Positions 28,401-38,175 of a stretch of 64,000 nt of DNA are shown here, in pieces. Every line of letters starts with the position of its first letter. The first letter of the stretch is position 1. This DNA comes from Dyella marensis (GTDB lineage Bacteria > Pseudomonadota > Gammaproteobacteria > Xanthomonadales > Rhodanobacteraceae), in contig NZ_FONH01000001.1 in assembly GCF_900112865.1 (NCBI RefSeq), positions 124,001 through 188,000 of the forward strand, given 5' to 3'. The position numbers and the translations under genes are program-made. The notes under the pieces are model-generated. The model did not search any database, was not told the DNA's origin, and saw only the letters and a program-made list of their open reading frames with translations.

Positions 28401-28562
28401 CATGTGATCGGCGTGCCGATCCACTGGGGCTTTACCGGCCAGGCCAGAAAAGGCTACGGCGCCAACACGCTGACCCCATCGGTGGGCGACGCCAATACGC
28501 AGACGCCGGAGTTCAAGGCGTTCCTGGTCAATGTCGAACGAACCGCGGCACCGGCAGCCTGA
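25488..28562 (+). CDS. fdnG: formate dehydrogenase-N alpha subunit, selenocysteine-containing
   Basis: 1024 residues if the in-frame TGA at 26079-26081 is read as selenocysteine (residue 198; E. coli FdnG uses 196). Flanking residues DNQARV-U-HGPTVASLAP and GRGAMTN match FdnG/FdoG exactly, so this is recoding, not a broken gene. Tat signal with TRREFIK at the N-terminus; 4Fe-4S ligands in CTYCSVACG and CPKG; molybdopterin-dinucleotide domains follow. It oxidises formate in the periplasm and passes electrons to the beta and gamma subunits and then to quinone. Start at 25488; a 56-codon upstream extension is not supported. A putative SECIS lies just after the UGA. Confidence 0.96.
26079..26120 (+). 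promoter_or_regulatory. UGA(Sec) codon and SECIS-like hairpin
   Basis: The UGA is at 26079-26081. Downstream, 26087-26091 (ACCGA) pairs with 26116-26120 (TCGGT), and an apical stem 26096-26099 (GGCC) pairs with 26105-26108 (GGCC) around a five-base loop AGTCT. The apical loop sequence and its 14-base distance from the UGA match my recollection of the E. coli fdnG element (GCA-AGUCU-UGC). This would be the SelB binding site. Confidence 0.75.
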
Positions 28563-28574
28563 GGACTCAACGTC

Positions 28575-29489
28575 ATGTCAGATCTGCAATCGCAAGACTA
28601 CGTCCGCCGCTCCGCCACCACCATGACGCCGCCGATGGCGCGCAGCCATGAGGACCAGGTGGCCAAGCTGATCGACGTCAGCCGCTGCATCGGCTGCAAG
28701 GCCTGCCAGTCCGCCTGCATGGAATGGAACGACCTGCGGCCGGAGATCGGCCATTTCGAAGGCTCGTACGAGAACCCCGCGGACCTCGGGCCCAGCGTGT
28801 GGACGCTGATGAAGTTCGCCGAGCACGAGAACGAACAGGGCAACCTCGAATGGCTGATCCGCAAGGACGGCTGCATGCACTGCGAGGACCCGGGTTGCCT
28901 GAAGGCCTGCCCCGCACCCGGCGCGATCGTGCAGTACGCCAACGGCATCGTCGATTTCATCAGCGACAAATGCATCGGCTGCGGCTATTGCGTGAAGGGC
29001 TGCCCGTTCAATATCCCGCGCATCAGCAAGCAGGACCACAAGTCGTACAAGTGCACGCTGTGCTCGGATCGCGTCGCGGTCGGCCTGGAGCCGGCCTGTG
29101 TCAAGGCCTGCCCCACCGGGGCGATCATGTTCGGCTCCAAGGCGGACATGCAGCACCAGGCGAAGGAGCGCATCGTCGAACTGAAATCCCGCGGCTTCGA
29201 CAACGCCGGCCTGTACGACCCGCAGGAAGTCGGCGGCACGCATGTGATGTACGTGCTGCACCACGCGGACCGGCCTTCGCTGTATTCGGGCCTGCCGGAC
29301 AAGCCGCGCATCAGCGCCACGGTGGATCTGTGGAAAGGCTTCATCAAGCCGCTGGGCCTCGCCGGCATCGCCCTCGCCGCGCTGGCCGGCTTCTTCCACT
29401 GGATCAGCGCCGGCCCGAACGAAGTGACCGAGGAAGACGAGGCCGAAGGCGAGCGCGTGCTGCGCGAAGGCGAGGAGAAAGTGTCATGA
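28575..29489 (+). CDS. fdxH: formate dehydrogenase-N beta subunit (four 4Fe-4S clusters)
   Basis: 304 residues. Four ferredoxin-type cysteine groups are visible: [43 protein letters not shown] and CTLCSDR...[11 protein letters not shown]-terminal membrane helix ([17 protein letters not shown]) anchors it on the periplasmic side, as in E. coli FdnH, followed by an acidic tail. It carries electrons from the Sec subunit to the cytochrome b. It starts 13 bp after fdnG and overlaps the gamma gene by 4 bp. Confidence 0.95.
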   Translation: MSDLQSQDYVRRSATTMTPPMARSHEDQVAKLIDVSRCIGCKACQSACMEWNDLRPEIGHFEGSYENPADLGPSVWTLMKFAEHENEQGNLEWLIRKDGCMHCEDPGCLKACPAPGAIVQYANGIVDFISDKCIGCGYCVKGCPFNIPRISKQDHKSYKCTLCSDRVAVGLEPACVKACPTGAIMFGSKADMQHQAKERIVELKSRGFDNAGLYDPQEVGGTHVMYVLHHADRPSLYSGLPDKPRISATVDLWKGFIKPLGLAGIALAALAGFFHWISAGPNEVTEEDEAEGERVLREGEEKVS

Positions 29490-30145
29490 CCCGCCCGAAG
29501 AACGCCATCGTCCGCTACACCCTGGCCAACCGGGTCAACCACTGGATCACCGCGATCTGCTTCGTGCTGCTGGTGCTGTCGGGTCTGTCGATGTTCCATC
29601 CGATGCTGTTCTTCCTATCCGGCCTGTTCGGCGGCGGGCAATGGGCGCGCGCGGCGCATCCGTGGATCGGCGTGGTGCTGCTGCTCAGTTACCTGGGCCT
29701 GATCGTGCAGTTCTGGCGCGAGAACCTGTGGAACCGGGACGACTCGGCGTGGATGAAATCGATCGATGCCGTCGTCGCCAACGACGAGGAACGCTCGCCG
29801 CCGGTGGGCCGCAACAACGCCGGCCAGAAACTGGTGTTCTGGTCGATGACCCTGCTGGTGCCGGTGCTGTTCTTCAGCGGCCTGGCGATCTGGGAGGTGT
29901 ACTTCGGCGCGGCCACCTCGATCCCGACGCAGCGCGCGGCGGCCTTGATCCATAGCGTGGCCGCGCTGGCGGCGATCATCATCTGGATCATCCACGTCTA
30001 TGCCGCCATCTGGGTGCGCCATTCGGTGCGCGCGATGACCCAGGGCTATGTGACGCCGGGCTGGGCCTGGCGCCATCACCGCAAATGGCTGTTGGAGCTG
30101 GCCTCCCACCAGCACGGCAAGACCGACACCAGGAAACGCACGTGA
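29486..30145 (+). CDS. fdnI: formate dehydrogenase gamma subunit, cytochrome b556
   Basis: 219 residues with four transmembrane helices. Heme-ligand histidines are in NRVNHWITA near the start, HPWIGV, and [13 protein letters not shown] near the C-terminus, the FdnI/FdoI pattern; the tail [16 protein letters not shown] is characteristic. It transfers electrons from FdxH to the quinone pool. ATGA overlap with the beta gene; its stop overlaps the GTG start of fdhE. Confidence 0.93.
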   Translation: MTRPKNAIVRYTLANRVNHWITAICFVLLVLSGLSMFHPMLFFLSGLFGGGQWARAAHPWIGVVLLLSYLGLIVQFWRENLWNRDDSAWMKSIDAVVANDEERSPPVGRNNAGQKLVFWSMTLLVPVLFFSGLAIWEVYFGAATSIPTQRAAALIHSVAALAAIIIWIIHVYAAIWVRHSVRAMTQGYVTPGWAWRHHRKWLLELASHQHGKTDTRKRT

Positions 30146-31068
30146 GACAAGCCGAAGCGCCGCCCAGCGGCAAGTGGACCGGGCCTGCGCATGCCGGCGT
30201 CAAGGCGCCGGAGCCGATCGTGCTGCCCGATCCGGCAAGGCGTTTCGCCGCTACCGCGCAGCGGCTCGAACAGCTCGCCGAAGGCCATCCGATGGCGGCC
30301 TGGCTGCGTTTTCTCGGCCGCCTGGCGCGAGCGCAGCACGAAGCGGCGACGACGCTTGCGCCAGGCGCCGCACTCGATCCGGCCGCGATCGCGCAGGCGA
30401 TCGACGCACGTATTCCGCCATTGGCCGCGGATGGCCATCGCCGCGATGCGTCCTGGCGCGAAGGGCTTGCACGGTTGCTCGAACGGATCGACCGCGACGC
30501 TCTGCCGGACGCGGCGTTGCAAGTCATCGAACAACTGCAACGCAGCGATGCGGCCGCCCAGGACCGCCTCGCCGACCGGTTCCTGCGCGGCGGCCTGGCT
30601 GCCGACGATGCGGGCGCGGCGATCTACGTCGCCGCGGCGCTGCAGGTCTATTTCACTTGCGCGGCCGCGCGCCTCCAGGCGGAAGACCTGCGCTTGCTGG
30701 AAGAACGCGGACTGTGTCCTTGCTGCGGCTCGCCCCCGGTCGCCGGCGTGGTGACCGCCGGCGGCACCACGCCCGGCATGCGCTATCTGCATTGCTCGCT
30801 GTGCTCGACGGCATGGAATCACGTGCGCGCCGTCTGCATCACCTGCGGCGGCACGCGGCACCTGGCGCTGCAGGCCATCGATGGCGATGCGGGACTGGTG
30901 AAAGCCGAGACCTGCGGCGAATGCCATACCTACGCCAAGCTGCTCTACCAGATCCACGACATGCAGGCCGATCCCCATGCCGACGACCTGGCGTCGTTCG
31001 GCCTGGACATCCTGGTCGCCGAGGCAGGCTTCGCGCGCCACGCCCAGAACCCCCTGCTCTTGCTATGA
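30142..31068 (+). CDS. fdhE: formate dehydrogenase accessory protein FdhE
   Basis: 308 residues from a GTG start that overlaps the fdnI stop by 4 bp (GTGA), with AGGAAA just upstream; FdhE is normally 305-309. The C-terminal half has the rubredoxin-like iron-binding cysteine pairs CPCCGSPP, CSLCSTAWNH, CITCGG and ETCGECHTY. FdhE is a cytoplasmic factor needed to make active Tat-exported formate dehydrogenase. The sulfurtransferase FdhD, also usually required, is not in this window. Confidence 0.93.
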   Translation: MRQAEAPPSGKWTGPAHAGVKAPEPIVLPDPARRFAATAQRLEQLAEGHPMAAWLRFLGRLARAQHEAATTLAPGAALDPAAIAQAIDARIPPLAADGHRRDASWREGLARLLERIDRDALPDAALQVIEQLQRSDAAAQDRLADRFLRGGLAADDAGAAIYVAAALQVYFTCAAARLQAEDLRLLEERGLCPCCGSPPVAGVVTAGGTTPGMRYLHCSLCSTAWNHVRAVCITCGGTRHLALQAIDGDAGLVKAETCGECHTYAKLLYQIHDMQADPHADDLASFGLDILVAEAGFARHAQNPLLLL

Positions 31069-31069
31069 C

Positions 31070-31157
31070 GTAGGTTGGGGTGAGCCGCAGGCGAACCCCA
31101 ACGTGGCGGTCACGTGTACGGCTTGTTGGGGTTCGCCTGCGGCTCACCCCAACCTAC
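31070..31157. repeat. paired REP element (BIME-like), copy 1
   Basis: Two 33-bp arms, exact reverse complements, separated by 22 bp. Each arm begins (outer end) with GTAG followed by a hairpin: stem GTTGGGGT/ACCCCAAC around GAGCCGCAGGCGA. It starts 1 bp after the fdhE stop and ends 5 bp before the opposing permease stop, so it fills the convergent gap and probably ends transcription from both sides. Related copies at 35991, 42224 and 57782. Confidence 0.85.
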
Positions 31158-31162
31158 GCCAG

Positions 31163-32215
31163 TTAAGCCAGGTGCAACCACGCCGCGACGGCGCCGCCCA
31201 ATACGCCGAAGCCCACCACCGCCAGCGCAACCGCCAACAGCACCCGCCACGGAAACGAGCGCGCCAGCATCGCCAGCGACGGCAGGCTCACCGGCGGCAA
31301 GGTCAGCAGCAGGGCGGCCGCCGGCCCACTACCCATGCCCAGCGCCAGCATCGCCTGCACGATGGGCACTTCGCCGGCCGTCGGGATCACGAACAGCATG
31401 CCGGCCAGCGCCATGGCCACGATCCAGAACCACTGGTCGCCGATCGCCGGCCCGATCGCCGGGAACATCCAGGCGCGGAACGCCCCAAGCAACAGGACGA
31501 TCACCAGATACTCCGGCAGCAATCGCACCGCCATCCGCGCGAAGATTTTCGCCCAGCGCCTGACGGCCTCCGCCAGCGAGTACGGCTCGGGCTCCGTGTC
31601 AGGCATATCGACCGTCGCCACCGAACCCGACCCCGTCATGCGGCTGGCCAGATAGCCGAGCCCGAACACCATCGGCACACCAAGACACAAACGCAGCAAG
31701 GTCCAATGCCAACCCAGCACGAAGCCGGTGAACACCAGCGTCGCGGGATTCAATACGGTATTGCCGAGCCAGAACGCGATCGCCGCGCCGGGCGCCGCCC
31801 GCTGTCCGCGCATGCCCGCCACCACCGGCGCCGCGCAACAGGTGCACATCATTCCCGGCAAGGCCAGCAGCCCGCCGGCCAGCACGCTACCGAAGCCGCG
31901 GCCACCCAACATGCGGCGCACCCAGTCGGCCGGCAGCAAGGCCTGGATGCCCGAACCCAGCAGCAGGCCCAGCACCATCGCCTGCCAGATCGCCTTGCCG
32001 TAGGCCAGCGCATAGGCGAACGCCGCCTGCCACGACGGCGCCGGCGCGGCGGCCGCATCGCCCATCAGGATCGAATGGCCGATGGAATGCCCGGACGCGG
32101 CGACGAAGGCGCGGTCGTAGTACGGATGCCACTTCACATAGAACAGGCCGGCAATCGCCAGCGACACGAACACGCCCAGGCGCAACATGCGCCCTGCCGG
32201 CAAAGCGATGGCCAT
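31163..32215 (-). CDS. permease of the DUF318/ArsP (YraQ) family
   Basis: 350 residues with about nine transmembrane helices in two halves. The signature GMMCTCCAAPVVAGMR (about residue 130-145) and FWLGNTVLNPATLVF in the first half and the related FVIPTAGEVPIVQAM in the second are typical of the UPF0718 permeases, which include ArsP exporters of trivalent organoarsenicals. The substrate here is unknown. It sits between fdhE and selA in the opposite orientation to both and is divergent from selA with a 293-bp gap; a link to selenium is possible only by position. ATG 32215 follows GGAG; GTG codons further upstream are less likely. Confidence 0.8.
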   Translation of the reverse strand: MAIALPAGRMLRLGVFVSLAIAGLFYVKWHPYYDRAFVAASGHSIGHSILMGDAAAAPAPSWQAAFAYALAYGKAIWQAMVLGLLLGSGIQALLPADWVRRMLGGRGFGSVLAGGLLALPGMMCTCCAAPVVAGMRGQRAAPGAAIAFWLGNTVLNPATLVFTGFVLGWHWTLLRLCLGVPMVFGLGYLASRMTGSGSVATVDMPDTEPEPYSLAEAVRRWAKIFARMAVRLLPEYLVIVLLLGAFRAWMFPAIGPAIGDQWFWIVAMALAGMLFVIPTAGEVPIVQAMLALGMGSGPAAALLLTLPPVSLPSLAMLARSFPWRVLLAVALAVVGFGVLGGAVAAWLHLA

Positions 32216-32508
32216 CGCCACTCCGCGAAGTTTCGGCACGTGACGGCCCTACAGGGCACGAAGCTCCCACGCATGCCGCAGGACAGACGCGCGGCGGAGG
32301 GGCAGGATGCGCGAGCGGCCAGGGCTCGTCGCGCGCCAGGCAGGATGCTACGGCCGGCGCTCGAAGTCACTACGGCACGCCGCCTTGACCCCGGCCCGAC
32401 CCGCAACGCAGCATAGGTCCCGCTCCACGCCCCGGTTGTGACGCCAGCTTCGCAAGCACGTGCTGCCATCGGCGCCTGGATACCCGGCAATGCCATCGGA
32501 CGAGCTAC

Positions 32509-33930
32509 GTGACCGGACCTGAGGCCAGCTCCCTGCGCAAGCTCCCCGCCGTCGCCACCGTGCTGGCGACCGGCGTGGCCGCCGCCTTGGTGGAACGGCA
32601 CGGTCGCGTCGCCGCCACCGACGCGATCCGCGCGGCGATCGACGAGGCCCGCGACGCCATGCGCGGCACCGCGGCGAGCGCACCCGATGCGGCCGAACTC
32701 GCGCAACGCGCCGCGGTGCGCCTGGACGCCCGCCTGCCCGGCCTGCGCCCGCTGTTCAATCTCACCGGCACGGTGCTGCATACCAACCTCGGCCGCGCCC
32801 TGCTCGCCGAAGCCGCCATCGAGGCGGCGGCCGCCGCGATGCGCCATGCGGTGGCGCTGGAATACGACCTGGACGGCGGCGAACGCGGCGAGCGCGACGA
32901 TCACCTGCGCGGCCTGCTGTGCGAACTGACCGGCGCCGAGGACGCCACCGTGGTCAACAACAATGCCGCGGCCGTGCTGCTGTGCCTCAACAGCCTGGCG
33001 TTGGGGCGCGATGCGGTGGTCTCGCGCGGCGAGCTGATCGAGATCGGCGGCGCCTTCCGCCTGCCGCAGATCATGGAGCGGGCCGGGGTGCGCATGGTGG
33101 AGGTAGGCACCACCAACCGCACCCATCCGGCCGACTATCGCGAGGCCATCGGCGAACGCACCGGCCTGGTGCTGAAGGTGCATACCTCCAACTACCGCAT
33201 CCAGGGCTTCACTGCGGAAGTCGGCGCGCGCGAGCTGGCGGCGATCGCCAACGCTGCCGGCGTGCCGCTGCTCAACGACCTGGGCTCCGGCATGCTGGTC
33301 GATCTGTCGCGCTACGGCCTCGCCAGGGAACCGACCGTGCGCGAGGCGGTGGCCGAAGGCGCCCGGCTGGTCACCTTTTCGGGCGACAAACTGCTGGGCG
33401 GACCGCAGGCCGGCTTTATCGTCGGCGAGCGTGCGCTGATCGAGCGGATCAACCGCAACCCGCTCAAGCGCGCGCTGCGCGTGGACAAGCTGCGCCTGGC
33501 CGCGATCGAAGCGACCTTGAACCTGTATCGCGATCCGGATCGCCTGGCCGAACGGCTGCCCACCTTGCGTTTCCTCGCACGCCCTCAAGTGGACATCGAG
33601 GCGCAGGCGCAGCGCCTGCGCCCGGCGGTTGCGCAAAAACTTGCCGACACCTTCGTGGTGACCGTCGGCGCCTGCGCCAGCCAGGTGGGTTCCGGCGCCC
33701 TGCCCCTGGACACGCTGGCCAGCGCCGCCCTGCTGATCCGCCCGCACGGCAGCCAGCTCATGCTCGACCGACTGGCCACCGCCATGCGCGCGCTGCCGCA
33801 GCCGATCATCGGCCGCATCGCCGACGGCGCCCTGCAGCTGGACCTGCGCTGCCTGGCCGACGCCGACGAAGACGCCTTCCTGGCGAGCCTGACCCGGCTC
33901 GATCTCGACGCCACGCGCAGCGCTCCATGA
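32509..33930 (+). CDS. selA: L-seryl-tRNA(Sec) selenium transferase
   Basis: 473 residues from a GTG start (E. coli SelA is 463). PLP-binding lysine in [15 protein letters not shown]; family motifs [16 protein letters not shown] and [15 protein letters not shown] are present, with [12 protein letters not shown]. It converts Ser-tRNA(Sec) to Sec-tRNA(Sec) using selenophosphate. The start is set by homology; the ribosome site is weak. Its stop overlaps the selB ATG by 4 bp (ATGA). Upstream is the 293-bp divergent region shared with the permease. Confidence 0.95.
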   Translation: MTGPEASSLRKLPAVATVLATGVAAALVERHGRVAATDAIRAAIDEARDAMRGTAASAPDAAELAQRAAVRLDARLPGLRPLFNLTGTVLHTNLGRALLAEAAIEAAAAAMRHAVALEYDLDGGERGERDDHLRGLLCELTGAEDATVVNNNAAAVLLCLNSLALGRDAVVSRGELIEIGGAFRLPQIMERAGVRMVEVGTTNRTHPADYREAIGERTGLVLKVHTSNYRIQGFTAEVGARELAAIANAAGVPLLNDLGSGMLVDLSRYGLAREPTVREAVAEGARLVTFSGDKLLGGPQAGFIVGERALIERINRNPLKRALRVDKLRLAAIEATLNLYRDPDRLAERLPTLRFLARPQVDIEAQAQRLRPAVAQKLADTFVVTVGACASQVGSGALPLDTLASAALLIRPHGSQLMLDRLATAMRALPQPIIGRIADGALQLDLRCLADADEDAFLASLTRLDLDATRSAP

Positions 33931-35915
33931 TCGTCGGTACCGCAGGCCATATCGATCATGGCAAGACTTCGCTGATCAAGGCCCTCACCGGCGTCGACGG
34001 CGACCGCCTGAAAGAAGAGAAGGCGCGCGGCATCACCATCGACCTGGGCTTTGCCTACCTGCCGCTGGCCGACGGCACCACGCTGGGTTTCGTCGACGTG
34101 CCTGGGCATGAGCGTTTCGTGCACACCATGGTGGCGGGCGCCAGCGGCATCGACATCGCGCTGCTGGTGGTCGCGGCCGACGACGGCGTGATGCCGCAGA
34201 CGCTGGAGCACCTGGCCATCCTCGATCTGCTGCAGATCCGGCGTGGCCTCATCGCCTTGACCAAGGTCGACCTGGCCCCGCCGGGACGGCTCGCCGAAGT
34301 CGGCGCGCAGATCCGCGCGGCCACCGCCGGCAGCGTGCTCGAAGCGGCGGATGTCTTCCCCATTTCCTCGACCACCGGCCTGGGCATCGACGCCCTGCGC
34401 GAGCGCCTCGCCGCTGAAGCGCACACCCTGGGCGAGCGCGCCGCCGACGGCCGTTTCCGCCTGGCCGTCGATCGCGTCTTCACCCTGCCCGGGATCGGCC
34501 TGACCGTGACCGGCACGGTGCTGTCCGGCGCGGTGCGCGTGAAGGACCAGATGATGCTCAGCCCTTCCGGCCTGAGCGCGCGCGTGCGTTCGCTGCATGC
34601 GCAGAATCGCGCGGTGGAACTGGGCCGCGCCGGCGACCGCTGCGCGCTGAATCTCGCCGGCGACGGTGTCGCCAAGGACGCCATCCGGCGCGGCGACATG
34701 GTGGTCGATCCTTTCCTGCATGCGCCGGTCGATCGCATCGACGCGCGGCTGCTACTGCTGCCGGGCGAGCCGAAGCCGATCGGCCAGTGGTTTCCCGCGC
34801 GCCTGCACCATGGCGCCAGCGAAGTGGGCGCGCGCGTCGTGTTGATCGAAGGCGAACAACTGGCACCCGGCCACGCGGCCGACGTGCAGCTGGTATTGAA
34901 CCGCCCGATCGCCGCCGCCGCGCTCGATCGCTTCGTGCTGCGCGACGTCTCCGCGCAGCGCACCATCGGCGGCGGCCAGTTCCTCGACCTGCGTGCGCCG
35001 CCGCGCCAGCGGCGCACCGCCGAGCGCCAGGCGCAACGCGCCGCGCGATTGCTGGCCGATCCGCTGGAAGCGTTTGCCGCACTGCTCGATACACCGCCGT
35101 TCGCCTGGGACCTGACGGCGTTCGCACGGGATCGCGCCCTGTCGCAGTCCAGGATCGACAGCATCGTCAAGTCGCTTGCGCCGGTGTTGTTCGCCACCGG
35201 CGAGGAGCGCATTGCGGTCGGCCAGGTCCATTGGCAGCGCTTCGTCGCCAGGCTGGTCGAGCACCTGGAGACCTTCCACGCCGCCAACCCGGACCTGCAG
35301 GGGATCGGCCGCGAGCGCCTGCGCCTGGCCCTGCAGCCGCGCCTGCCCGCCCCCGCCTTCGCGCTGGCCCTGCAGCACCCGGACCTGGCCGCGCGCATCG
35401 TGCGCGATGGTGCCTTCGTGCGCCTGCCCGGCCACACCATGCGGCTCGGTCCGGAACGCGAGGCGCTATGGCAGGCGCTGGCGCCGCTGCTGGGCGGCGA
35501 GGCCCGCTTCCGCCCGCCGCGGGTGCGCGACCTGGCCTGGATGCTGGCGCGGCAGGAAGCGGAGATCCGGCAGCTGCTGAAGTTCGCCGCGCGTCTGGGC
35601 CGGGTCGACGAAGTGGCGCACGATCATTTCTTCCTGCGCGCGACCATGCATGAGATGACTCTGATCGCCGCCGATCTCGCCGCCGGAGCGCCGGACGGCT
35701 GTTTCACCGCCGCGCAGTTCCGCGACCGGGTGGACAACGGTCGTAAAGTGGCGATCCAGATCCTAGAATTCTTCGACCGGCAAGGTGTCACGCTCAATCG
35801 CGGCACGCTGCGCCGGGTACAGCCGCGCTATCTGGATTTGTTCGCGCCGGCGGCGGGCGCGACGCATGGAAGAGAATCGTCTCCGGTGGGGCGTCCGGAC
35901 TTCAAATCCGGGTGA
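33927..35915 (+). CDS. selB: selenocysteine-specific elongation factor SelB
   Basis: 662 residues. GTPase motifs GHIDHGKTS (G1), RGITIDLGF (G2), [10 protein letters not shown] (G3) and LTKVDL (G4), then the EF-Tu-like barrels, and C-terminal winged-helix domains (for example [19 protein letters not shown]) that bind the SECIS. The natural end of the last winged helix is around [13 protein letters not shown]; the frame then runs 16 codons into the tRNA-Sec gene and stops at its TGA (35913-35915). Either this tail is translated or it is lost when the tRNA is cut out. Cotranscribed with selA. Confidence 0.95.
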   Translation: MIVGTAGHIDHGKTSLIKALTGVDGDRLKEEKARGITIDLGFAYLPLADGTTLGFVDVPGHERFVHTMVAGASGIDIALLVVAADDGVMPQTLEHLAILDLLQIRRGLIALTKVDLAPPGRLAEVGAQIRAATAGSVLEAADVFPISSTTGLGIDALRERLAAEAHTLGERAADGRFRLAVDRVFTLPGIGLTVTGTVLSGAVRVKDQMMLSPSGLSARVRSLHAQNRAVELGRAGDRCALNLAGDGVAKDAIRRGDMVVDPFLHAPVDRIDARLLLLPGEPKPIGQWFPARLHHGASEVGARVVLIEGEQLAPGHAADVQLVLNRPIAAAALDRFVLRDVSAQRTIGGGQFLDLRAPPRQRRTAERQAQRAARLLADPLEAFAALLDTPPFAWDLTAFARDRALSQSRIDSIVKSLAPVLFATGEERIAVGQVHWQRFVARLVEHLETFHAANPDLQGIGRERLRLALQPRLPAPAFALALQHPDLAARIVRDGAFVRLPGHTMRLGPEREALWQALAPLLGGEARFRPPRVRDLAWMLARQEAEIRQLLKFAARLGRVDEVAHDHFFLRATMHEMTLIAADLAAGAPDGCFTAAQFRDRVDNGRKVAIQILEFFDRQGVTLNRGTLRRVQPRYLDLFAPAAGATHGRESSPVGRPDFKSG

Positions 35916-35964
35916 GGCAGATCAGACTGTCTCGGGTGGGTTCGACTCCCACTCTCTTCCGCCA
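35868..35964 (+). tRNA. selC: tRNA-Sec (UCA anticodon)
   Basis: 97 nt including CCA, closely like E. coli selC. Acceptor stem is 8 bp (GGAAGAGA / TCTCTTCC), as required for Sec tRNAs. Anticodon TCA at 35902-35904 in loop CTTCAAA, long extra arm (GAGGCAGATCAGACTGTCTC), T arm GGTGGGTTCGACTCCCAC. The first 48 nt overlap the end of the selB frame. It is followed 26 bp later by a REP pair. Confidence 0.97.
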
Positions 35965-35990
35965 TCCGCACGGCGAAGCGGCAAGGCTGT

Positions 35991-36077
35991 GTAGGTTGGG
36001 GTGAGCGCAGCGAACCCCAACACGGCCATCTTCGGGCGCACCGCCTGTTGGGGTTCGCTGCGCTCACCCCAACCTAC
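35991..36077. repeat. paired REP element (BIME-like), copy 2
   Basis: Two exact complementary 31-bp arms (outer ends GTAG; inner loop GAGCGCAGCGA, two bases shorter than in copy 1) with a 25-bp spacer. It lies between selC and the 3' end of the opposing selD. With copy 1 it brackets the permease-selA-selB-selC block. Confidence 0.85.
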
Positions 36078-36108
36078 GCCGGGGCGCGACGCGGGCTGGC
36101 TTGCCGAT

Positions 36109-37149
36109 TCAAATCACTTCGATGCCGGGAACGCCTGCCGCGACCGCTCCGATGATGCTCGCCCGCGGATATCCCGCCGCCTCGATCGTCGCCCGTAGCG
36201 CCTCCGCCCTCTCCGCCTTGCACGCGACCAGCAAACCGCCGGACGTCTGCGGATCGGTCAGCAAGGCGCGCCGCCATTCCGGCAAGTCCGCCGGCAACGC
36301 GACGCCATCGCCATAGCTGCTCCAGTTGCGTTTCGACGCCCCGGTCACGTAACCCGCCTCGGCCAGCGCCTCGGCCTTGGCGAAGAACGGCAGACGCGCC
36401 TGCTCGATCCGGATCCGTACGCCGCTGCCACGCGCCATCTCCAGGCCATGCCCGAGCAGGCCGAAGCCGGTGACATCGGTGATCGCGTGTACATCGTCGT
36501 CCTGCGCCAGCTCGTGGCCGATCCGGTTGAGCAGCGTGGTCGACGCCAGCATCTCGTCGTACGCGTCCGCCGGCAGCACCTGCTTCTTGAATGCCGCCGA
36601 ATAGATGCCCACGCCCAGGCCCTTGGTGAGAATCAGCGCATCGCCCGGCCGTGCGCCGGAGTTGCGCCGCAGTTGCGCCGGCGTGCACAGGCCGATCGCC
36701 GCCAGGCCATAGATCGGTTCCGCCGCATCGATCGAATGCCCGCCGGCCACCGGAATGCCGGCCTGCGCGCACACCGCCTCGCCGCCGGCGAGGATCGCGC
36801 GCACCGTGTCCACCTCGAGCTTGCCCAGCGGCATGCCCAGGATGGCCAGCGCCATGATCGGCTTGCCGCCCATCGCGTACACGTCGGACAAGGCATTGGC
36901 GGCGGCGATGCGGCCGAAGTCATAGGGGTCGTCCACCACCGGCATGAAGAAATCGGTGGTGGCGATGACGCAAGTTCGTTCGTCGACCTGCCATACCGCG
37001 GCGTCATCGCTGGACTCGGTGCCCACCAGCAGTTGCGCGAATGGCATCGCCGCGGCCTTGCCGGCGAGCAGTTCCTGCAGCACGGCAGGTGCGAGCTTGC
37101 AGCCGCAGCCGCCGCCGTGGGCCAGATCGGTCAAGCGTTCAGAGGCCAT
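36109..37149 (-). CDS. selD: selenide, water dikinase
   Basis: 346 residues (E. coli 347). N-terminal [10 protein letters not shown] carries the catalytic cysteine (Cys15) and Lys18, so this SelD uses Cys, not Sec. ATP/Mg motifs [40 protein letters not shown] and [16 protein letters not shown] are all present. It makes selenophosphate for SelA. GAGGGATC before the ATG at 37149 fixes the start; a very long upstream extension of the frame is shadow. Convergent with selC, divergent from the EEP-family gene. Confidence 0.95.
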   Translation of the reverse strand: MASERLTDLAHGGGCGCKLAPAVLQELLAGKAAAMPFAQLLVGTESSDDAAVWQVDERTCVIATTDFFMPVVDDPYDFGRIAAANALSDVYAMGGKPIMALAILGMPLGKLEVDTVRAILAGGEAVCAQAGIPVAGGHSIDAAEPIYGLAAIGLCTPAQLRRNSGARPGDALILTKGLGVGIYSAAFKKQVLPADAYDEMLASTTLLNRIGHELAQDDDVHAITDVTGFGLLGHGLEMARGSGVRIRIEQARLPFFAKAEALAEAGYVTGASKRNWSSYGDGVALPADLPEWRRALLTDPQTSGGLLVACKAERAEALRATIEAAGYPRASIIGAVAAGVPGIEVI

Positions 37150-37272
37150 GCCGGATCCCTCGATTGCCGATAGCCCGATGCCAGGCGTCGGCCAGCATAA
37201 CGGAACGCCTGCGCACTTTCCGTCATGCGACGCCGCTATAGTCGGACGTCCGTTCCGCCGAGCCGCACACTC

Positions 37273-38103
37273 ATGCCGATCCTTTCCCGCATCGCCTTCG
37301 CCCTCGCCCTGAGCACCGCCGCCGTCTCCGCCTGTGCGGGAGAACTCAAGGTGATGACCTTCAACGTCCGCACCCTGGCCGCGCAGGATGGTCCCAATGC
37401 CTGGGACAAGCGGCGCGAGCTGTTCGCCGACACCATTCGCCAGGTGCACCCGGACGTGATCGGCACGCAGGAGCTGTTCAAGCAACAGGGCGACGACACC
37501 GTCGAGCGCCTGCCGGAATACACCTGGTTCGGCCGCGACCGCTTCGGCAAGCATGCCGAGGAGCACATGGGCATCTTCTATCGCAAGGATCGCCTGAAGC
37601 TGGTGAAGTCCGGCGACTTCTGGCTGTCGGATTCCCCTGACAAGGTCGCCAGCATCACCTGGGGCAATGTGTTCCCGCGCATGGTCAACTGGGCGCTGTT
37701 CGAGCGGCTGGACGACCACAAGCAGTTCTACCTGCTGGACACCCATTTCCCCTATCGCGACCAGGACGAGGACGCGCGTACCAAGGGCGCGCGCGAGATG
37801 GCCGCATGGATCGCCAGGCTGCCGGCCAAGGTGCCGGTGATCGTCACCGGCGACTTCAACACGGAGCCGAGCAGCGAAGCGCACAAGGTGCTCACTGCCG
37901 GGCTGAAAGATGCCTGGGATACCGCACCGAAGCGCGAAGGCCCGGCCAAGACCTTCCACGACTTCACCGGCCAGCCGACCGTGCAGATCGACTGGATTCT
38001 CTACCGCGGCGTGACGGCGAACGCCATCCGCACCCTGACCACCTCGAAGGATGGGCGCTATCCGTCGGACCATTTCCCGGTCGCCGCGGATTTCACGCTG
38101 TAA
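37273..38103 (+). CDS. exported endonuclease/exonuclease/phosphatase-family protein
   Basis: 276 residues with a Sec signal peptide ([19 protein letters not shown]). EEP-fold motifs: [17 protein letters not shown] (metal-binding Glu), [30 protein letters not shown] (Asp-Phe-Asn), IDWILYRG and [11 protein letters not shown] (catalytic Asp-His). It hydrolyses phosphodiesters or phosphomonoesters in the periplasm or outside; DNA, phospholipid or sugar-phosphate substrates are all possible. The size resembles single-domain secreted members with no extra module. Start at 37273 fits the signal peptide. Confidence 0.85.
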   Translation: MPILSRIAFALALSTAAVSACAGELKVMTFNVRTLAAQDGPNAWDKRRELFADTIRQVHPDVIGTQELFKQQGDDTVERLPEYTWFGRDRFGKHAEEHMGIFYRKDRLKLVKSGDFWLSDSPDKVASITWGNVFPRMVNWALFERLDDHKQFYLLDTHFPYRDQDEDARTKGAREMAAWIARLPAKVPVIVTGDFNTEPSSEAHKVLTAGLKDAWDTAPKREGPAKTFHDFTGQPTVQIDWILYRGVTANAIRTLTTSKDGRYPSDHFPVAADFTL

Positions 38104-38175
38104 GCCGCAGGCAGCACGCAACCATTCGTCGCGCCGGGGCGACTCAGGAGTAATCCGACCTTTTCGCCCCGACCG

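Noticed and set aside
26112-28424. 770-codon reverse frame antisense to fdnG
   Set aside because: The forward strand encodes formate dehydrogenase with full motifs; the reverse frame has shadow composition.
25488-28562. fdnG read as two genes or a frameshifted pseudogene because of TGA at 26079
   Set aside because: Both halves are in the same frame, residues around the TGA match the Sec site of FdnG, a SECIS-like hairpin follows, and selA, selB, selC and selD are adjacent.
31070-31157. REP pairs as CRISPR repeats or as ends of insertion sequences
   Set aside because: Only two inverted arms per site with no spacer series, no transposase between them and no target duplications seen; the GTAG-hairpin form fits REP elements.
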